Of a stretch of 64,000 nt of DNA, positions 28,637-37,871 are shown piece by piece (position 1 is the first letter of the stretch; every line of letters begins with the position of its first letter). Position numbers and translations under genes: made by a program. Under the pieces are notes generated by a model, which saw nothing but the letters and a program-made list of their open reading frames with translations, was not told the origin of the DNA and did not search any database. The stretch is taken from contig NZ_JAGHRJ010000003.1 of NCBI RefSeq assembly GCF_017743865.1, positions 124,001-188,000 of the forward strand, in the 5' to 3' direction. The DNA comes from Labrenzia sp. R4_2. GTDB lineage: Bacteria > Pseudomonadota > Alphaproteobacteria > Rhizobiales > Stappiaceae.

Positions 28637-31258
28637 TTAGGCCGCACCGCCGCGGATAACCTTGTGGGCGCGGCCAGCCTCGTAGAACCGGAAGCCATTG
28701 CGCCCATTCTGCTTGACTTCGTAGAGCGCGATGTCCGCTTTTTTCTGAAGGGATTCAATGGATGCGGCGTCTGCACCAATATAGGAAATCCCGATGCTGA
28801 TTCCGATCGAAACCTTATGGGCAAAGACATCGAAGGGCTCATTAAGTGCCGCAACCAGCCGCTCCGCGATCTCTGTCACCCAGGGCTCGCTTGGCCCACC
28901 GCCTTGCAGGATGATTGCAAATTCATCTCCTCCAATGCGCGCAACCAAGTCGGTTGCCCGAACGCATTCTTTGAACCTTTGAGCAACCTGACAGAGCAGC
29001 TCGTCCCCGACGTCGTGCCCGAAGGTGTCGTTGACGGGTTTGAAGCGATCAAGATCCAGCAACAACAGATGTCCGCCCGTCCCCTGCATCTGGGCATCGA
29101 GCAGGGCTTCTTGAAGGCGTGCCGTGAAGAGCGCGCGGTTAGCAAGACCAGTCAGGTCATCGTGGTGGGCCGCATGGGTAATGCGCGCTGCGGCTTCTTC
29201 GCGCAAAGTGATGTCTTCGTGGGTCCCGATCCATCCGCCGTCCGGCAATGGTGCATGGACCACCCCGATCACCTTGCCGTCGGGATGTGTGAATTTCGAA
29301 CGGACGACTTCGCCGCGGGACAGTTTTTCATAGAGCGATTTATAGTGTTCTTCGACGTTGCCATCGAAATCGCCGCGGTCTTTTTCTGCCTGAAGCAAAT
29401 CAATAAGGCTGACACCTTCGCGCACCTCGCCATAGGGCTTCCGGAAGATGTCCAGGTATTGCTGGTTCCACAAGATGAGCTTGCCGTCCTTGTCGAATAC
29501 GCTCACGCCCTGGCGCATGTTGCCGAGGACGGCTTCGAGCTCTGCCAACCTGTCTCGGGCCAGACGTTCGCTCTCGGCCAGCGTTTTTTCCATTTCCTTG
29601 CGATCAGTCACGTCAAAGAAGTTGAAAATGGAACCGCCCGCCGGCAATGGGGTGTAGCGGACTTCGAGGTATCGCCCATCAGCGTTCTGGCGCTCGTAGC
29701 TGTAAGCTTTGGAGGGAGAGTTTAGCCTGAACTTCTCCAGAGCAAGTTTCTCCGGGTCTCCGGGCCCATAATCACCTCTTTCGGCTGAAAACTTGAGGTA
29801 ATCCAGAATGTGCAACTTCTGCCGTAACATATCCGCGGGATAACCGAGCAGTTTGCCGAATTCGTCATTGTAAGATGCGAGTTGGAAGTTGTCGCTGTAG
29901 TGCGCCACACCGCCCGGGAAATTGTCGAAAATGCCTTGGAGCGTATTCGCCTGGCGTTTGGTTTCCGTGATGTCGGTCAGTGAAACGACGACTCCGTTGA
30001 AACCCAAGTCGCTGTTTTTCTCGATCTCTCTCGCATTTACACGAAGCCAGCGGACAGTTGAATTCCCGGTATGCCGCAATTCGGCTGTCGCATCACAAAC
30101 GAGAATTGGGTCTTGCGCAGCCAGAGCCAGCGCGTTGACCTCTTCATTGTCGACCCCGAGCTGACAGATAACCCCGACACTCAGGTCACTTACATTTCGG
30201 CCTACCAGCCGGTTGCCAATCGATCCCAAAAAATGCGCGGCTGCCGGATTGCATGATTGAATAACTCCGGATTTGTCGAGCACCAAGACGCCTTCACTGA
30301 GCGTCTCCAGGGTTGTCCGGTGCGCCGCTTCCGATTCGCGGACCGCTTGTTCAACTTGTTTCCGCTCAGTTACGTCCTGAAATGCGCCAACAAGCTTGAT
30401 GGTTTCGCCGTCCTTTTCGATTGGACGGCCCACAGCACGCACCCAGATTTGGCGTCCTTTGGCGGTTATCAGCGGCAGTTCCGCATCCCAGCCGCGTCCT
30501 TGCTCAATACCACGCGCAACCGCCTTGGTGATTGTCCCCCGGGCCTCTGGCGCATAGAAGTCAATGGCTGTTTCGACGCTCGGGACATAGTCGTCTGATA
30601 CGTCATGGATCTCGTGGGTCTTACGCGTCCATGTCAGCTTTTGAGAGTTCATGCACAACTCCCAGCCGCCAACACCTGATACGGCGGCTATTTCCTCAAG
30701 CAGCCGGCCTTTGCCCACGGCCTCTTCATGTTCTGCTTCTGCACGCGCAAGCGCTGCTTCTTTTTCTACATTTGCCTGATGAGATTTCAGAAGCCCCTCG
30801 ACCACCCGGCCCATCCGTCGCAGCTGGTTCAATTGCTGCCGGGCCGGCTTGCGTGGTCTTTGGTCGATGACGCAGAGAGTGCCGAGCCTGTTTTTTCCAT
30901 CCAGACTTAGAGGACAACCGGCATAGAAACGGATATTCGGCTCGCCCATGACTAACGGATTGTCGCGAAATCTTTCATCGCTCAGTGTATCTGGAACGAC
31001 AAACAGATCATCAGCTGAAAGGGCATGTTGGCAGATGGAAACTTCTCTCGCAGTGCCTTCGATATCAACGCCGCAGGCGGCCTTGAACCATTGAACCCGT
31101 TCATCTACCAGAGAAATCAATGCGATGGGGCAATCGAAGATGGCTGCAACGGCTTCCACCACCGCATCATATTCCGGCAAACGCTCAGAGCCAACGATCT
31201 GCAGTGCGTGCAGCGCGTCCAGGCGTTCCCTCTCATTTTCAACCAGGTGTATATCCAT
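28637..31258 (-). CDS. GAF/PAS diguanylate cyclase
   Basis: An 873-residue cytosolic signalling protein that makes c-di-GMP. Order: GAF domain about 20-165 (CPIALISLVDERVQWFKA, FYAGCPLSLDGKNRLGTLCVID), short coiled coil, then four PAS-type domains (about 190-305, 320-440, 445-560, 575-695), then GGDEF (about 705-865). The active motif GGDEF is at 776-780 and the inhibitory I-site RATD at 767-770, the correct five residues before it. The cyclase should therefore be active and product-inhibited. HHDDLTGLANRALF starts the GGDEF domain. No EAL domain and no membrane segment are present. The ligand for GAF/PAS is unknown. It stands alone on the minus strand, convergent with atpC. Confidence 0.93.
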   Translation of the reverse strand: MDIHLVENERERLDALHALQIVGSERLPEYDAVVEAVAAIFDCPIALISLVDERVQWFKAACGVDIEGTAREVSICQHALSADDLFVVPDTLSDERFRDNPLVMGEPNIRFYAGCPLSLDGKNRLGTLCVIDQRPRKPARQQLNQLRRMGRVVEGLLKSHQANVEKEAALARAEAEHEEAVGKGRLLEEIAAVSGVGGWELCMNSQKLTWTRKTHEIHDVSDDYVPSVETAIDFYAPEARGTITKAVARGIEQGRGWDAELPLITAKGRQIWVRAVGRPIEKDGETIKLVGAFQDVTERKQVEQAVRESEAAHRTTLETLSEGVLVLDKSGVIQSCNPAAAHFLGSIGNRLVGRNVSDLSVGVICQLGVDNEEVNALALAAQDPILVCDATAELRHTGNSTVRWLRVNAREIEKNSDLGFNGVVVSLTDITETKRQANTLQGIFDNFPGGVAHYSDNFQLASYNDEFGKLLGYPADMLRQKLHILDYLKFSAERGDYGPGDPEKLALEKFRLNSPSKAYSYERQNADGRYLEVRYTPLPAGGSIFNFFDVTDRKEMEKTLAESERLARDRLAELEAVLGNMRQGVSVFDKDGKLILWNQQYLDIFRKPYGEVREGVSLIDLLQAEKDRGDFDGNVEEHYKSLYEKLSRGEVVRSKFTHPDGKVIGVVHAPLPDGGWIGTHEDITLREEAAARITHAAHHDDLTGLANRALFTARLQEALLDAQMQGTGGHLLLLDLDRFKPVNDTFGHDVGDELLCQVAQRFKECVRATDLVARIGGDEFAIILQGGGPSEPWVTEIAERLVAALNEPFDVFAHKVSIGISIGISYIGADAASIESLQKKADIALYEVKQNGRNGFRFYEAGRAHKVIRGGAA

Positions 31259-31587
31259 CCTGCCCGTCGTCTAGGTTGCTTTGCAACAAATCTAGTACGG
31301 GAAAAAGTACCGGTCGGTTAAAAACAAATTCTTAACTGGGTCCAATAATTGAATAAAAAATATCTAAAAATGAAACAACGAAAGCTTTGAGACGGCAGTA
31401 AAAAGGGGTAAAGAACGCAGGGTAAATTGAAAGAATAGGTAATATATACGGAAATCGGAACGTATTGGAGCAAAGATTGATCGTTAAAAGTGTCAGGGAG
31501 CGCCAACAAAAAACCCGGCCTGGGGCCGGGTTCGAGTCGCGTGGAGGATCCACGGAGAACTGCTTTTATTTTCAAGCAGCTGAAAAT
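31259..31587. other. AT-rich spacer upstream of the diguanylate cyclase gene, with terminator of the GcrA-like gene
   Basis: No supported gene. The segment 31310-31460 is notably AT-rich against the GC-rich surroundings and should carry the minus-strand promoter of the cyclase gene. At 31512-31520 AACCCGGCC pairs with GGCCGGGTT at 31524-31532. On the minus strand this is followed by a T-run (31513-31507), a clear terminator for the small gene at 31588-31794. Confidence 0.7.
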
Positions 31588-31794
31588 TTACGCTGCGCGT
31601 CGGAAGGACAAGCTCATGCCACCACCAGAACGGTTGCGGCGGCGCTCTTCCGGTGGGATGTAAACGATGGAGCGGTGGTCGTCACAGTAAGAAACGCCCG
31701 GCTCGACCCGGTTGGAGCACGGGAAGGTGTAATTTCCAGCGTCGCCTTCTGCCCATTTACAGCAGCCCGGGCGCGGGAGAGACAAGTCAGCCAT
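31588..31794 (-). CDS. Small protein resembling the C-terminal cysteine domain of GcrA
   Basis: A 68-residue protein starting MADLSLPRPGCCKWAEGD (ATG 31794 with AAAGGAAA upstream; an upstream ATG 31827 is less likely). The pattern CCxW-x-x-GD ... FPCSN ... GVSYCDDH-x-x-I-V-Y-x-P matches the C-terminal segment of the alphaproteobacterial cell-cycle regulator GcrA. The N-terminal DNA-binding domain of GcrA is absent. The end is rich in arginine (PPEERRRNRSGGG). It has its own strong terminator, so it is likely a real gene. It may modulate a sigma-70-interacting GcrA-type system or bind metal; function is not known. Confidence 0.68.
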   Translation of the reverse strand: MADLSLPRPGCCKWAEGDAGNYTFPCSNRVEPGVSYCDDHRSIVYIPPEERRRNRSGGGMSLSFRRAA

Positions 31795-32083
31795 GACAGT
31801 TTCCTTTATTCTGTACGCACACAACAAAAGCGCTCGAGCATCCTCCTCAAGTGAGGATCCGAACAGCCTTTGAAATAAATCGGATTTAGCAGACGCCCGG
31901 GACGTTTTTCATGGCCCACCCCTGCAAGCAGAGAGCTCTTCAGCAAGCGCACCGAGTACATAGGTCGGATGTCACAAAATTGCAATAGAATAGCAGGCAT
32001 GTCGGCCTTGCATTTCCTGCATAGCCGGTTAAGCCTGGTTTACCTTTGCTCAGAAAGCCGAACAACTTCCGTTGTTTAGCGCT

Positions 32084-33703
32084 TTATTGCTGGTCATCTG
32101 GCGGGAGCTGCCCACCGGCTGCAAACAGTGCTTGGGGCGTGTCCAAGTCGAGCCGGGCCGCATCACCAAGTTCGACCTCCGCTACGAAGCCCGGATTCTC
32201 AGCAATAATATGTCGAGCGCCAATGTCACCGGTCAAGGATTTGAGGGCGTCGAAAAATCGCTGGTCCCAGAGTACCGGATTGCCGCGTTTCCCGTCGGCT
32301 GTCGCTGTGACGATCAGGTTGCTGGAGCTTTCCTGGTAGGCACCAATGAGGTGGTTCAAATCCTCTGGCGTAATGCGCGGCATGTCGCCGAGTAGAATAA
32401 CAACAGCGTCCGGGTCAGTTTTTAGAGCATTCATGCCAGCGCGGATCGAGCCTGCCATCCCATCTGCATAGTCGGGATTAAACGTGACATTCAGATCAAG
32501 ATCATCAACTTCGGCTTCGACCCTCTCAGCAAGATGACCAGTGACCAGAACGGTTTCGATCAAATCAGCACCGCAAGCCGTTTCTGCAGCGTGGCGTATC
32601 AGCGACTTGCCATCCAGTTGCGCCAGCAGCTTGTTTGGTCCACCCATGCGGGAGGACTTACCGGCGCCCAGAATGATCGCTGCGATCTTCGGCTTCGAAC
32701 TGGGGGCCTTAGGGGCCCTTGGTTGCGGCCGCGTTCCGATCTCCATCAAGAGGCCTCCAACGCCCATGCTGGTGATGTCGTGGGTTGAAACTGCTAATCC
32801 GGCGAGCAGGCGATCAAGGATCCAGTCAAAGCCGTTTTCCTTTGGGCTGCGGGCGCACCCAGGTGCTCCGATCACAGGCATTGCGTTGAAATCGCCCAGC
32901 ATGAGAAGGTTGCCCGGGTCCACCGGCATGCCGAGGTGTCGAACGTCGCCGCCAGCTCTTTCCAGCGCTGCAGGAAGAACATCTTCCCGGTCAACAACAG
33001 CGGACGCACCGAACAGGATCAGCAAGTCCACGCCGCGGGTTTTCATTTGGGAGATGGCAGCAGCAACAGCCTCTTCGGTATGGTCGACGCGCAATTCAGC
33101 CGCGATATGACTACCGCTTGCCCGAAGCCGGTCTTCGAGTATCCGGCGGGTCTTATCCATCGTGGAAGGTTTCAAATGGGGCAAGCATGTCGCGATCAAG
33201 CCAACCTTGCGGGCAGAAAACGGGGCGACGTGGACCGCACCATTAATCGCGGTTTCGGCTTTTCCGAGCAAGTCATCGGCCACAGCGAACGGGATGATCT
33301 TGGCAGTTGCAACCATCCGGCCCGGCGTGACGCGAGTATGATTTGCGAGCGTTGCAAAGGTAATCGCCGGATCTATTCTATTGGCAGCTGTGACCGCGGC
33401 TTCATCAATAACCAGAACACCGTCGATGTCTGAAAACAGGTTCATCCGGCCCGTAAACGGCGCGTCCGTGTACAGACCGGCACCTTGGGCAGCGCCTCCT
33501 AGTCGGGCTGCCGCTGCGTCTTCGTCCAGGTCTCCGGCTTCAAGGCGCGCAACAACAATCGTCTCCAAGCCGGCCTCGCTCAAAAGAGCACAGTCGGTTT
33601 CTGTTAAGCGATGCCCTTTCTTGAGGATGAGGCCGGGCAGTTTGGTCGAGTGGGCGAGCACACAGCCCTCAGCTTCCATCGGCGCAACGGGGCCAAACTT
33701 CAT
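32084..33703 (-). CDS. MoeA-like molybdopterin-binding domain fused to MocA cytidylyltransferase
   Basis: A 539-residue two-domain protein. Residues about 1-330 resemble the molybdopterin-binding fold (DLLILFGASAVVDREDVLPAAL, MPVDPGNLLMLGDF, VIGAPGCARSPKENGFDWILDRLLAG). Residues 340-535 are a MobA/MocA nucleotidyltransferase (IILGAGKSSRMGGPNKLL, then LLGDMPRITPEDL and RGNPVLW). MocA converts Mo-molybdopterin to the CMP form used by xanthine-dehydrogenase-type enzymes. This fusion occurs in other alphaproteobacteria. Last gene of a cassette with split XdhC and a LysE exporter; GAGGGGCC lies before ATG 33703. No molybdoenzyme gene is in the window. Confidence 0.87.
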   Translation of the reverse strand: MKFGPVAPMEAEGCVLAHSTKLPGLILKKGHRLTETDCALLSEAGLETIVVARLEAGDLDEDAAAARLGGAAQGAGLYTDAPFTGRMNLFSDIDGVLVIDEAAVTAANRIDPAITFATLANHTRVTPGRMVATAKIIPFAVADDLLGKAETAINGAVHVAPFSARKVGLIATCLPHLKPSTMDKTRRILEDRLRASGSHIAAELRVDHTEEAVAAAISQMKTRGVDLLILFGASAVVDREDVLPAALERAGGDVRHLGMPVDPGNLLMLGDFNAMPVIGAPGCARSPKENGFDWILDRLLAGLAVSTHDITSMGVGGLLMEIGTRPQPRAPKAPSSKPKIAAIILGAGKSSRMGGPNKLLAQLDGKSLIRHAAETACGADLIETVLVTGHLAERVEAEVDDLDLNVTFNPDYADGMAGSIRAGMNALKTDPDAVVILLGDMPRITPEDLNHLIGAYQESSSNLIVTATADGKRGNPVLWDQRFFDALKSLTGDIGARHIIAENPGFVAEVELGDAARLDLDTPQALFAAGGQLPPDDQQ

Positions 33704-33716
33704 TCCAGGCCCCTCT

Positions 33717-34412
33717 TCATGACGAAACCCCTTCGGGTTTTCGTAAGGCCTTGATCACGGAGGCGAGGACCGCTACTGCAATTTCTTGAGGGGAGGCTGC
33801 GCCAATATCTAGACCGATTGGCGCTTCAATCCGGCTCATTACATCCTCTGACAAGCCCGTTTCACGAAACCGCTCCAGGCGCTTGCCATGGGTCTTTTTG
33901 CTGCCAAGAGCACCCACATAAAAACATCCGGTCTTGAGCGCTTCCATGAGTGGGTAATCATCGATCTTGGGGTCATGGGTGACCGCCGCGACGGCGGTGT
34001 AAGGGTCAAATGGCTCAACTCTCAGGACATCTTCCGGCCACTCAGCCAACAAGCTGGATCCAGGAAACCGGTCTTCGGTCGCAAAGGCCGTGCGTGGATC
34101 AATCACGCTGACATTGAAGCCTGCAATTTCAGCCATTGGAACCAGTGCCTGACTGATGTGTACGGCCCCAATGAGGACAAGCCGGGGTGCGGGAACAGAG
34201 ACAGTCAGAAAAGCTTCGCCTGCATCGGTTTTGACAAGGCCGGATTTACCGGACAGGAAGCGCTTGTCGAACTCTTCAGCCAGAGGGTCGTCACTGTAAG
34301 CAACGTCCCTCTTGATCAGCCGTTGGCTGCCGGCCGTCATATCCGTGACCAGGATAGCCGCCCTTCGGGCAGCCCGTTCCACATTCATTTGGCGGAGGAG
34401 TGAAAGGTCCAT
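33717..34412 (-). CDS. XdhC-family protein, C-terminal Rossmann half
   Basis: A 231-residue protein matching the C-terminal Rossmann-like domain of XdhC, the chaperone that binds Mo cofactor and inserts it, sulfurated, into xanthine dehydrogenase-type enzymes. RLVLIGAVHISQALVPMAEIAGFNVSVIDPR is the nucleotide-fold start, and YVGALGSKKTHGKRLERFRETGL and SPQEIAVAVLASVI are standard XdhC blocks. The N-terminal CoxI-type domain is missing here but is encoded separately at 35057-35392. The LysE gene stop (34414-34416) is one base before this ATG, indicating coupled translation. Confidence 0.88.
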   Translation of the reverse strand: MDLSLLRQMNVERAARRAAILVTDMTAGSQRLIKRDVAYSDDPLAEEFDKRFLSGKSGLVKTDAGEAFLTVSVPAPRLVLIGAVHISQALVPMAEIAGFNVSVIDPRTAFATEDRFPGSSLLAEWPEDVLRVEPFDPYTAVAAVTHDPKIDDYPLMEALKTGCFYVGALGSKKTHGKRLERFRETGLSEDVMSRIEAPIGLDIGAASPQEIAVAVLASVIKALRKPEGVSS

Positions 34413-34413
34413 G

Positions 34414-35043
34414 TCAGCTGCGATCCGTTGCCAGTTTCAGCCCCAGTCCGACAAGCAGTGAGCCGCCGGCCCACCTGGTGATTGCCTGCATTCTGGATTG
34501 ACGCGTGAAACGCTTTTTGACTTCTGATGCAAAGATCACTGTGACGACATCAGCAGACGTGAACGCAAAATTGACGATCGTCCCGAGAATGAGAAACTGT
34601 GCCCAGACTGGAAGGGCCGCTTCCGGGCTAACGAATTGTGGCAGAAATGCTATGAAAAAGACGGCGACCTTCGGATTGAGGACTTCTACGAGGAAGCTGT
34701 CCACCATGGCCCGCCGACCGCTTTTTTGAGGCAGGTTGGGTATTGCTCCGCTGTCCGCCCGTGCGCGGATCATCTGAACGCCGAGAAAAATCAGATAGGC
34801 GCCTCCAATGATTTTCAGCGCGAAGTAAAGACTCGGAACAACAGAAAAGATCGCGGAGAGCCCGAGAGCTGCTGCAAAGACGTGCACGTAGCAGCCCATA
34901 TGAATGCCGAGAGCTGCAAGAAAGCCGGCGCGACGTCCACGCGCGATCGTCTGGGCAGCGGTGTAAAGGAGGGCAGGTCCTGGCATGTAGGCGAAAAGTG
35001 CGGTCGCGGCAAAAAAGGCCAATAAGGTTTCAAAAGGTGGCAT
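34414..35043 (-). CDS. LysE/RhtB family exporter
   Basis: A 209-residue membrane transporter starting MPPFETLLAFFAATALFAYMPGP (ATG 35043; GTG 35052 would add three residues). It has the P-G-P turn in helix 1 and the NPKVAVFFIAFLPQF signature in the centre, with about six hydrophobic helices. The substrate is unknown. It is inserted between the two XdhC halves with spacing of 1-13 bases on either side, so it is clearly part of the same transcript, which suggests that the cassette is linked to purine or amino-acid metabolism. That link is inference. Compared with the copy at 5248-5862 it shares the fold but is not a close duplicate. Confidence 0.88.
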   Translation of the reverse strand: MPPFETLLAFFAATALFAYMPGPALLYTAAQTIARGRRAGFLAALGIHMGCYVHVFAAALGLSAIFSVVPSLYFALKIIGGAYLIFLGVQMIRARADSGAIPNLPQKSGRRAMVDSFLVEVLNPKVAVFFIAFLPQFVSPEAALPVWAQFLILGTIVNFAFTSADVVTVIFASEVKKRFTRQSRMQAITRWAGGSLLVGLGLKLATDRS

Positions 35044-35056
35044 CCAAAACACTCAA

Positions 35057-35392
35057 TCAGTTAACAGGCTCGACATAAACGCGAATGCGGCCGCCGCAGG
35101 ACAGTCCAACCCGCCAAGCGGTTTCATCAGCAACGCCAAATTCAAGCATCGCCGGTTTACCTGTCTCGATCACATCAATGGCTTCCGCAACGACGGCACC
35201 TTCGACGCAGCCACCGGACACCGAGCCTTCAAAATTACCATCGGCATCGATCACCAGATGCGATCCGGTGGGGCGGGGCGCGGACCCCCAGGTCTCAACG
35301 ACAGTCGCCAAGGCCACCGAGCGGCCCGCCTCTTTCCAGGTTTGGGTGGTTGCCAAAATGTCGGGAGCGGTGCGGCTGTTGCCATCCTGCAT
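35057..35392 (-). CDS. XdhC/CoxI N-terminal domain protein
   Basis: A 111-residue stand-alone XdhC_CoxI domain. VALATVVETWGSAPRPTGSHLVIDADG and GSVSGGCVEGAVVAEA are the invariant N-terminal blocks of XdhC (including the conserved Cys in SGGCVE), and LSCGGRIRVYVEP is its end. In many bacteria this is fused to the Rossmann domain; here the two parts are separate genes flanking a LysE exporter. AAGGAG precedes ATG 35392, and it is first in the cassette. Role: Mo-cofactor binding and sulfuration for a molybdenum hydroxylase located elsewhere. Confidence 0.9.
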   Translation of the reverse strand: MQDGNSRTAPDILATTQTWKEAGRSVALATVVETWGSAPRPTGSHLVIDADGNFEGSVSGGCVEGAVVAEAIDVIETGKPAMLEFGVADETAWRVGLSCGGRIRVYVEPVN

Positions 35393-35463
35393 GGTTCAAT
35401 CTCCTTGGATCCATTCGTAAATATAGCGGGTTCACAAACGGATGAAAGAAGAAGCTGCCAAAG

Positions 35464-35491
35464 AAAAAGCACCTGCCGGTTGGCAGGTGCT
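35464..35491 (-). terminator. Terminator of pckA
   Basis: AGCACCTGCC (35468-35477) pairs perfectly with GGCAGGTGCT (35482-35491). On the minus strand it is followed by a T-run at 35468-35464. It lies 30 bases past the pckA stop. Confidence 0.92.
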
Positions 35492-35520
35492 CCTCAATTG
35501 GTCCACTTGTCAGCGGATGT

Positions 35521-37131
35521 TTATTCTGCCGCGAGCCGGACGGAGGGCGCTGCGCTGCGGACAGAGTTGTCGACATGTGGTTCGAAGGTCTCAAAGTTGT
35601 TTACGAACATGTCGACCAGTTTTGCAGCTTGTGCGTCATAAGCCTCTTTGTCTGACCAAGTGTCGCGCGGCGTCAGGATCTCAGTATCGACACCGGCAAC
35701 TTCAACAGGAACTTCGAAGCCGAAGTTTGCATCTGTCCGGAATTCTGCGTTCGAAAGATCACCGGAGAGTGCAGCTTGCAAAAGGGTTCGGGTCGCCTTG
35801 ATCGGCATCCGGTGGCCGACACCATGCGCGCCGCCGGTCCAGCCGGTGTTCACCAGCCAGCAATCGACATTGTGCTTGGCGATCAAATCCTTGAGCAGAT
35901 TGCCGTATTCGGACGGATGGCGCGGCAAGAACGGCGCACCGAAACACGTTGAGAACGTCGCTTGCGGCTCGGTCACACCTTTTTCTGTGCCCGCCACCTT
36001 CGCTGTGTAACCGGATAGGAAGTGATACATTGCCTGGGCCGGGGTGAGCCGGGCGATTGGAGGCATGACGCCAAATGCATCTGCCGTCAGCATGATGATT
36101 GTCTTCGGGACCGGCGCACAGCCAGTGTCGCTGGCATTGGAAATGAAGTGGATCGGGTAGGCGGCACGGGTGTTTTCTGTTTTCGAACCATCGTCGAAAT
36201 CCGGAACCCGATCTGCGTCCAGCACAACATTCTCCAGAACCGTGCCGAACCGCTGAGTGGTGGAATAGATTTCCGGCTCTGCCTCTGCGGACAGTTTGAT
36301 GGTCTTTGCGTAGCAGCCACCTTCAAAGTTGAAGACGCCGTTTTCGCTCCAGCCGTGCTCGTCATCGCCGATCAGAGTGCGTGACGGATCAGCGGACAGG
36401 GTTGTTTTGCCGGTACCGGACAGACCGAAGAAGACCGCTGTATCGCCGTTGTCGCCAACATTGGCCGAGCAGTGCATCGGCATGATGCCTTTTTCCGGAA
36501 GCAGGTGATTAAGAACGGTAAACACCGACTTCTTCATTTCGCCGGCATAGGACGTGCCGCCGATCAGAACGATCTTCCGGGTAAGATCAACGGCGATCAC
36601 GGTCTCGCTGCGGCAGCCGTGGCGGGCCGGGTCGGCCGTAAAGCTTGGCAAATCGACAATCGTCATTTCTGGCGCAAAACCTGCGAGGTCGTTGCGCTCC
36701 GGGCGCAGCAGCAGATTGCGGATGAAAAGAGAATGCCACGCATATTCGGTGTACACGCGGACCGGCAGGCGGTGGTCGGCATCTGCTCCGCCGTAAAGGT
36801 CCTGCGCGAAAAGCTCCATTCCTTCAGCATGTGCCAGGAAATCACTCATCAGGAGATCAAACTGATCCCGGGACATTTGTGCGTTGTTGTCCCACCAGAC
36901 GGCGTCCTTGGTCTGGTCATCGACAACCACAAACTTGTCTTTCGGCGAGCGGCCGGTGTGTACGCCGGTTTCTGCGACCAGAGCACCGCCAGCGGCCAGC
37001 TGGCTTTCACCTCGGTTCAGGGAATACTCATAAAGCGCAGGCTCGCTCTGGTTCCAATAGAGCGCTTTCAGTCCTTTGAAGCCGAACGTTTCGCTGCCAA
37101 TGGCTGAATTCCTATCGCCTACTTCCTGCAT
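35521..37131 (-). CDS. pckA: Phosphoenolpyruvate carboxykinase (ATP)
   Basis: A 536-residue gluconeogenic enzyme converting oxaloacetate and ATP to phosphoenolpyruvate. Motifs: TGRSPKDKF near the N-terminus, [15 protein letters not shown]-type Mn-binding block ([15 protein letters not shown]), the P-loop [11 protein letters not shown] at 236-246 and [20 protein letters not shown] after it. The start [17 protein letters not shown] is the family's usual N-terminus; extensions to 37320 would be atypical. The ribosome site is weak (CTCGGGATC). The upstream 740-base gap holds a LacI-type palindrome, fitting control of gluconeogenesis. The ChvI/ChvG neighbours are known to affect pckA in rhizobia. 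Confidence 0.96.
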   Translation of the reverse strand: MQEVGDRNSAIGSETFGFKGLKALYWNQSEPALYEYSLNRGESQLAAGGALVAETGVHTGRSPKDKFVVVDDQTKDAVWWDNNAQMSRDQFDLLMSDFLAHAEGMELFAQDLYGGADADHRLPVRVYTEYAWHSLFIRNLLLRPERNDLAGFAPEMTIVDLPSFTADPARHGCRSETVIAVDLTRKIVLIGGTSYAGEMKKSVFTVLNHLLPEKGIMPMHCSANVGDNGDTAVFFGLSGTGKTTLSADPSRTLIGDDEHGWSENGVFNFEGGCYAKTIKLSAEAEPEIYSTTQRFGTVLENVVLDADRVPDFDDGSKTENTRAAYPIHFISNASDTGCAPVPKTIIMLTADAFGVMPPIARLTPAQAMYHFLSGYTAKVAGTEKGVTEPQATFSTCFGAPFLPRHPSEYGNLLKDLIAKHNVDCWLVNTGWTGGAHGVGHRMPIKATRTLLQAALSGDLSNAEFRTDANFGFEVPVEVAGVDTEILTPRDTWSDKEAYDAQAAKLVDMFVNNFETFEPHVDNSVRSAAPSVRLAAE

Positions 37132-37871
37132 GATCCCGAGATCCTTGTTGTGGGAGCTATTTGTTAGCGGCCGGGCAGTGTTAACAAATACTGAACCCGG
37201 TCTTAAGGGCTGCGAACCTAGTGGATGCGCAGAAATGCAGCAAGGCGGCCAAAGGGCTATGTGTTTGTTTAATCGATTAAAATACGCGAATAAATACCGC
37301 TTAATTAATTTGGGCGGCAAACAAAAAAACGAAACTTTCGAATTCTTCGACTTGTCTGTTGAGGCGAAAGTATATGCGGCTGAAACGCGCTTTTTCGGTC
37401 TGTGACGTGATTGCGCCGAAAGGGGGCGATCTCATTCTCGCCTTATTTGAGAACGCTGCGGCAGAGCATAGAGATCGGAAGCGCACGCAAAATTCATTTA
37501 AAGCGGTGTGTCGCCGCCTATCAGTTTGTTCCCGCAGCGGCAGGCGGGGTAAGGAGAGAACCTGATCGCCCAACTGATGTCACCAATGAAACTGACAGCA
37601 TTTGCGTTTGGCGCTCGGACAACAGCTGAAAGTGTTTCAGCTCATTATTGCGTGCTTTAGGAGTGGGGCTTGTAACGCTGAGCTATCCCCGCCATCTGGA
37701 GAAATGTTTTAGCCCGCCAGAAGGGCTGCCTCGGCTATGCGCGCGTTACCTTGCATATTGTAAATGGCCCGATCGCCTTAATTTTTGCGCATTTAGCAGG
37801 CCAAAGGCTTTGTGTTACTGTTTGACCGACGCGTGCCGTCGGTGCGTTTCCGGAAGTGGACGAAGACAAAT
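37132..37871. other. 740-base regulatory gap between pckA and chvI
   Basis: No gene is supported on either strand. An AT-rich core (37255-37330) holds the palindrome listed separately. A TTGTTA ... TAACAA pair occurs around 37158-37184. Just before chvI, CCGACG (37826-37831) pairs with CGTCGG (37837-37842), a short stem in the chvI leader. The gap must contain both divergent promoters, but I could not assign hexamers with confidence. A small RNA could fit here; nothing in the sequence proves it. Confidence 0.5.
37268..37281. promoter_or_regulatory. LacI-type palindrome upstream of pckA (PckR-like site)
   Basis: TTTAATCGATTAAA is a perfect 14-base palindrome with the central CG typical of LacI-family operators. 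It lies 137-150 bases before the pckA start. PckR, a LacI-family regulator, is known to control pckA in Sinorhizobium meliloti. As I recall its site resembles this one, but I cannot verify that here. Confidence 0.6.

Noticed and set aside
37301-37573. Short open frames in the pckA-chvI gap
   Set aside because: No ribosome sites or recognisable products, and they overlap the AT-rich palindrome region.
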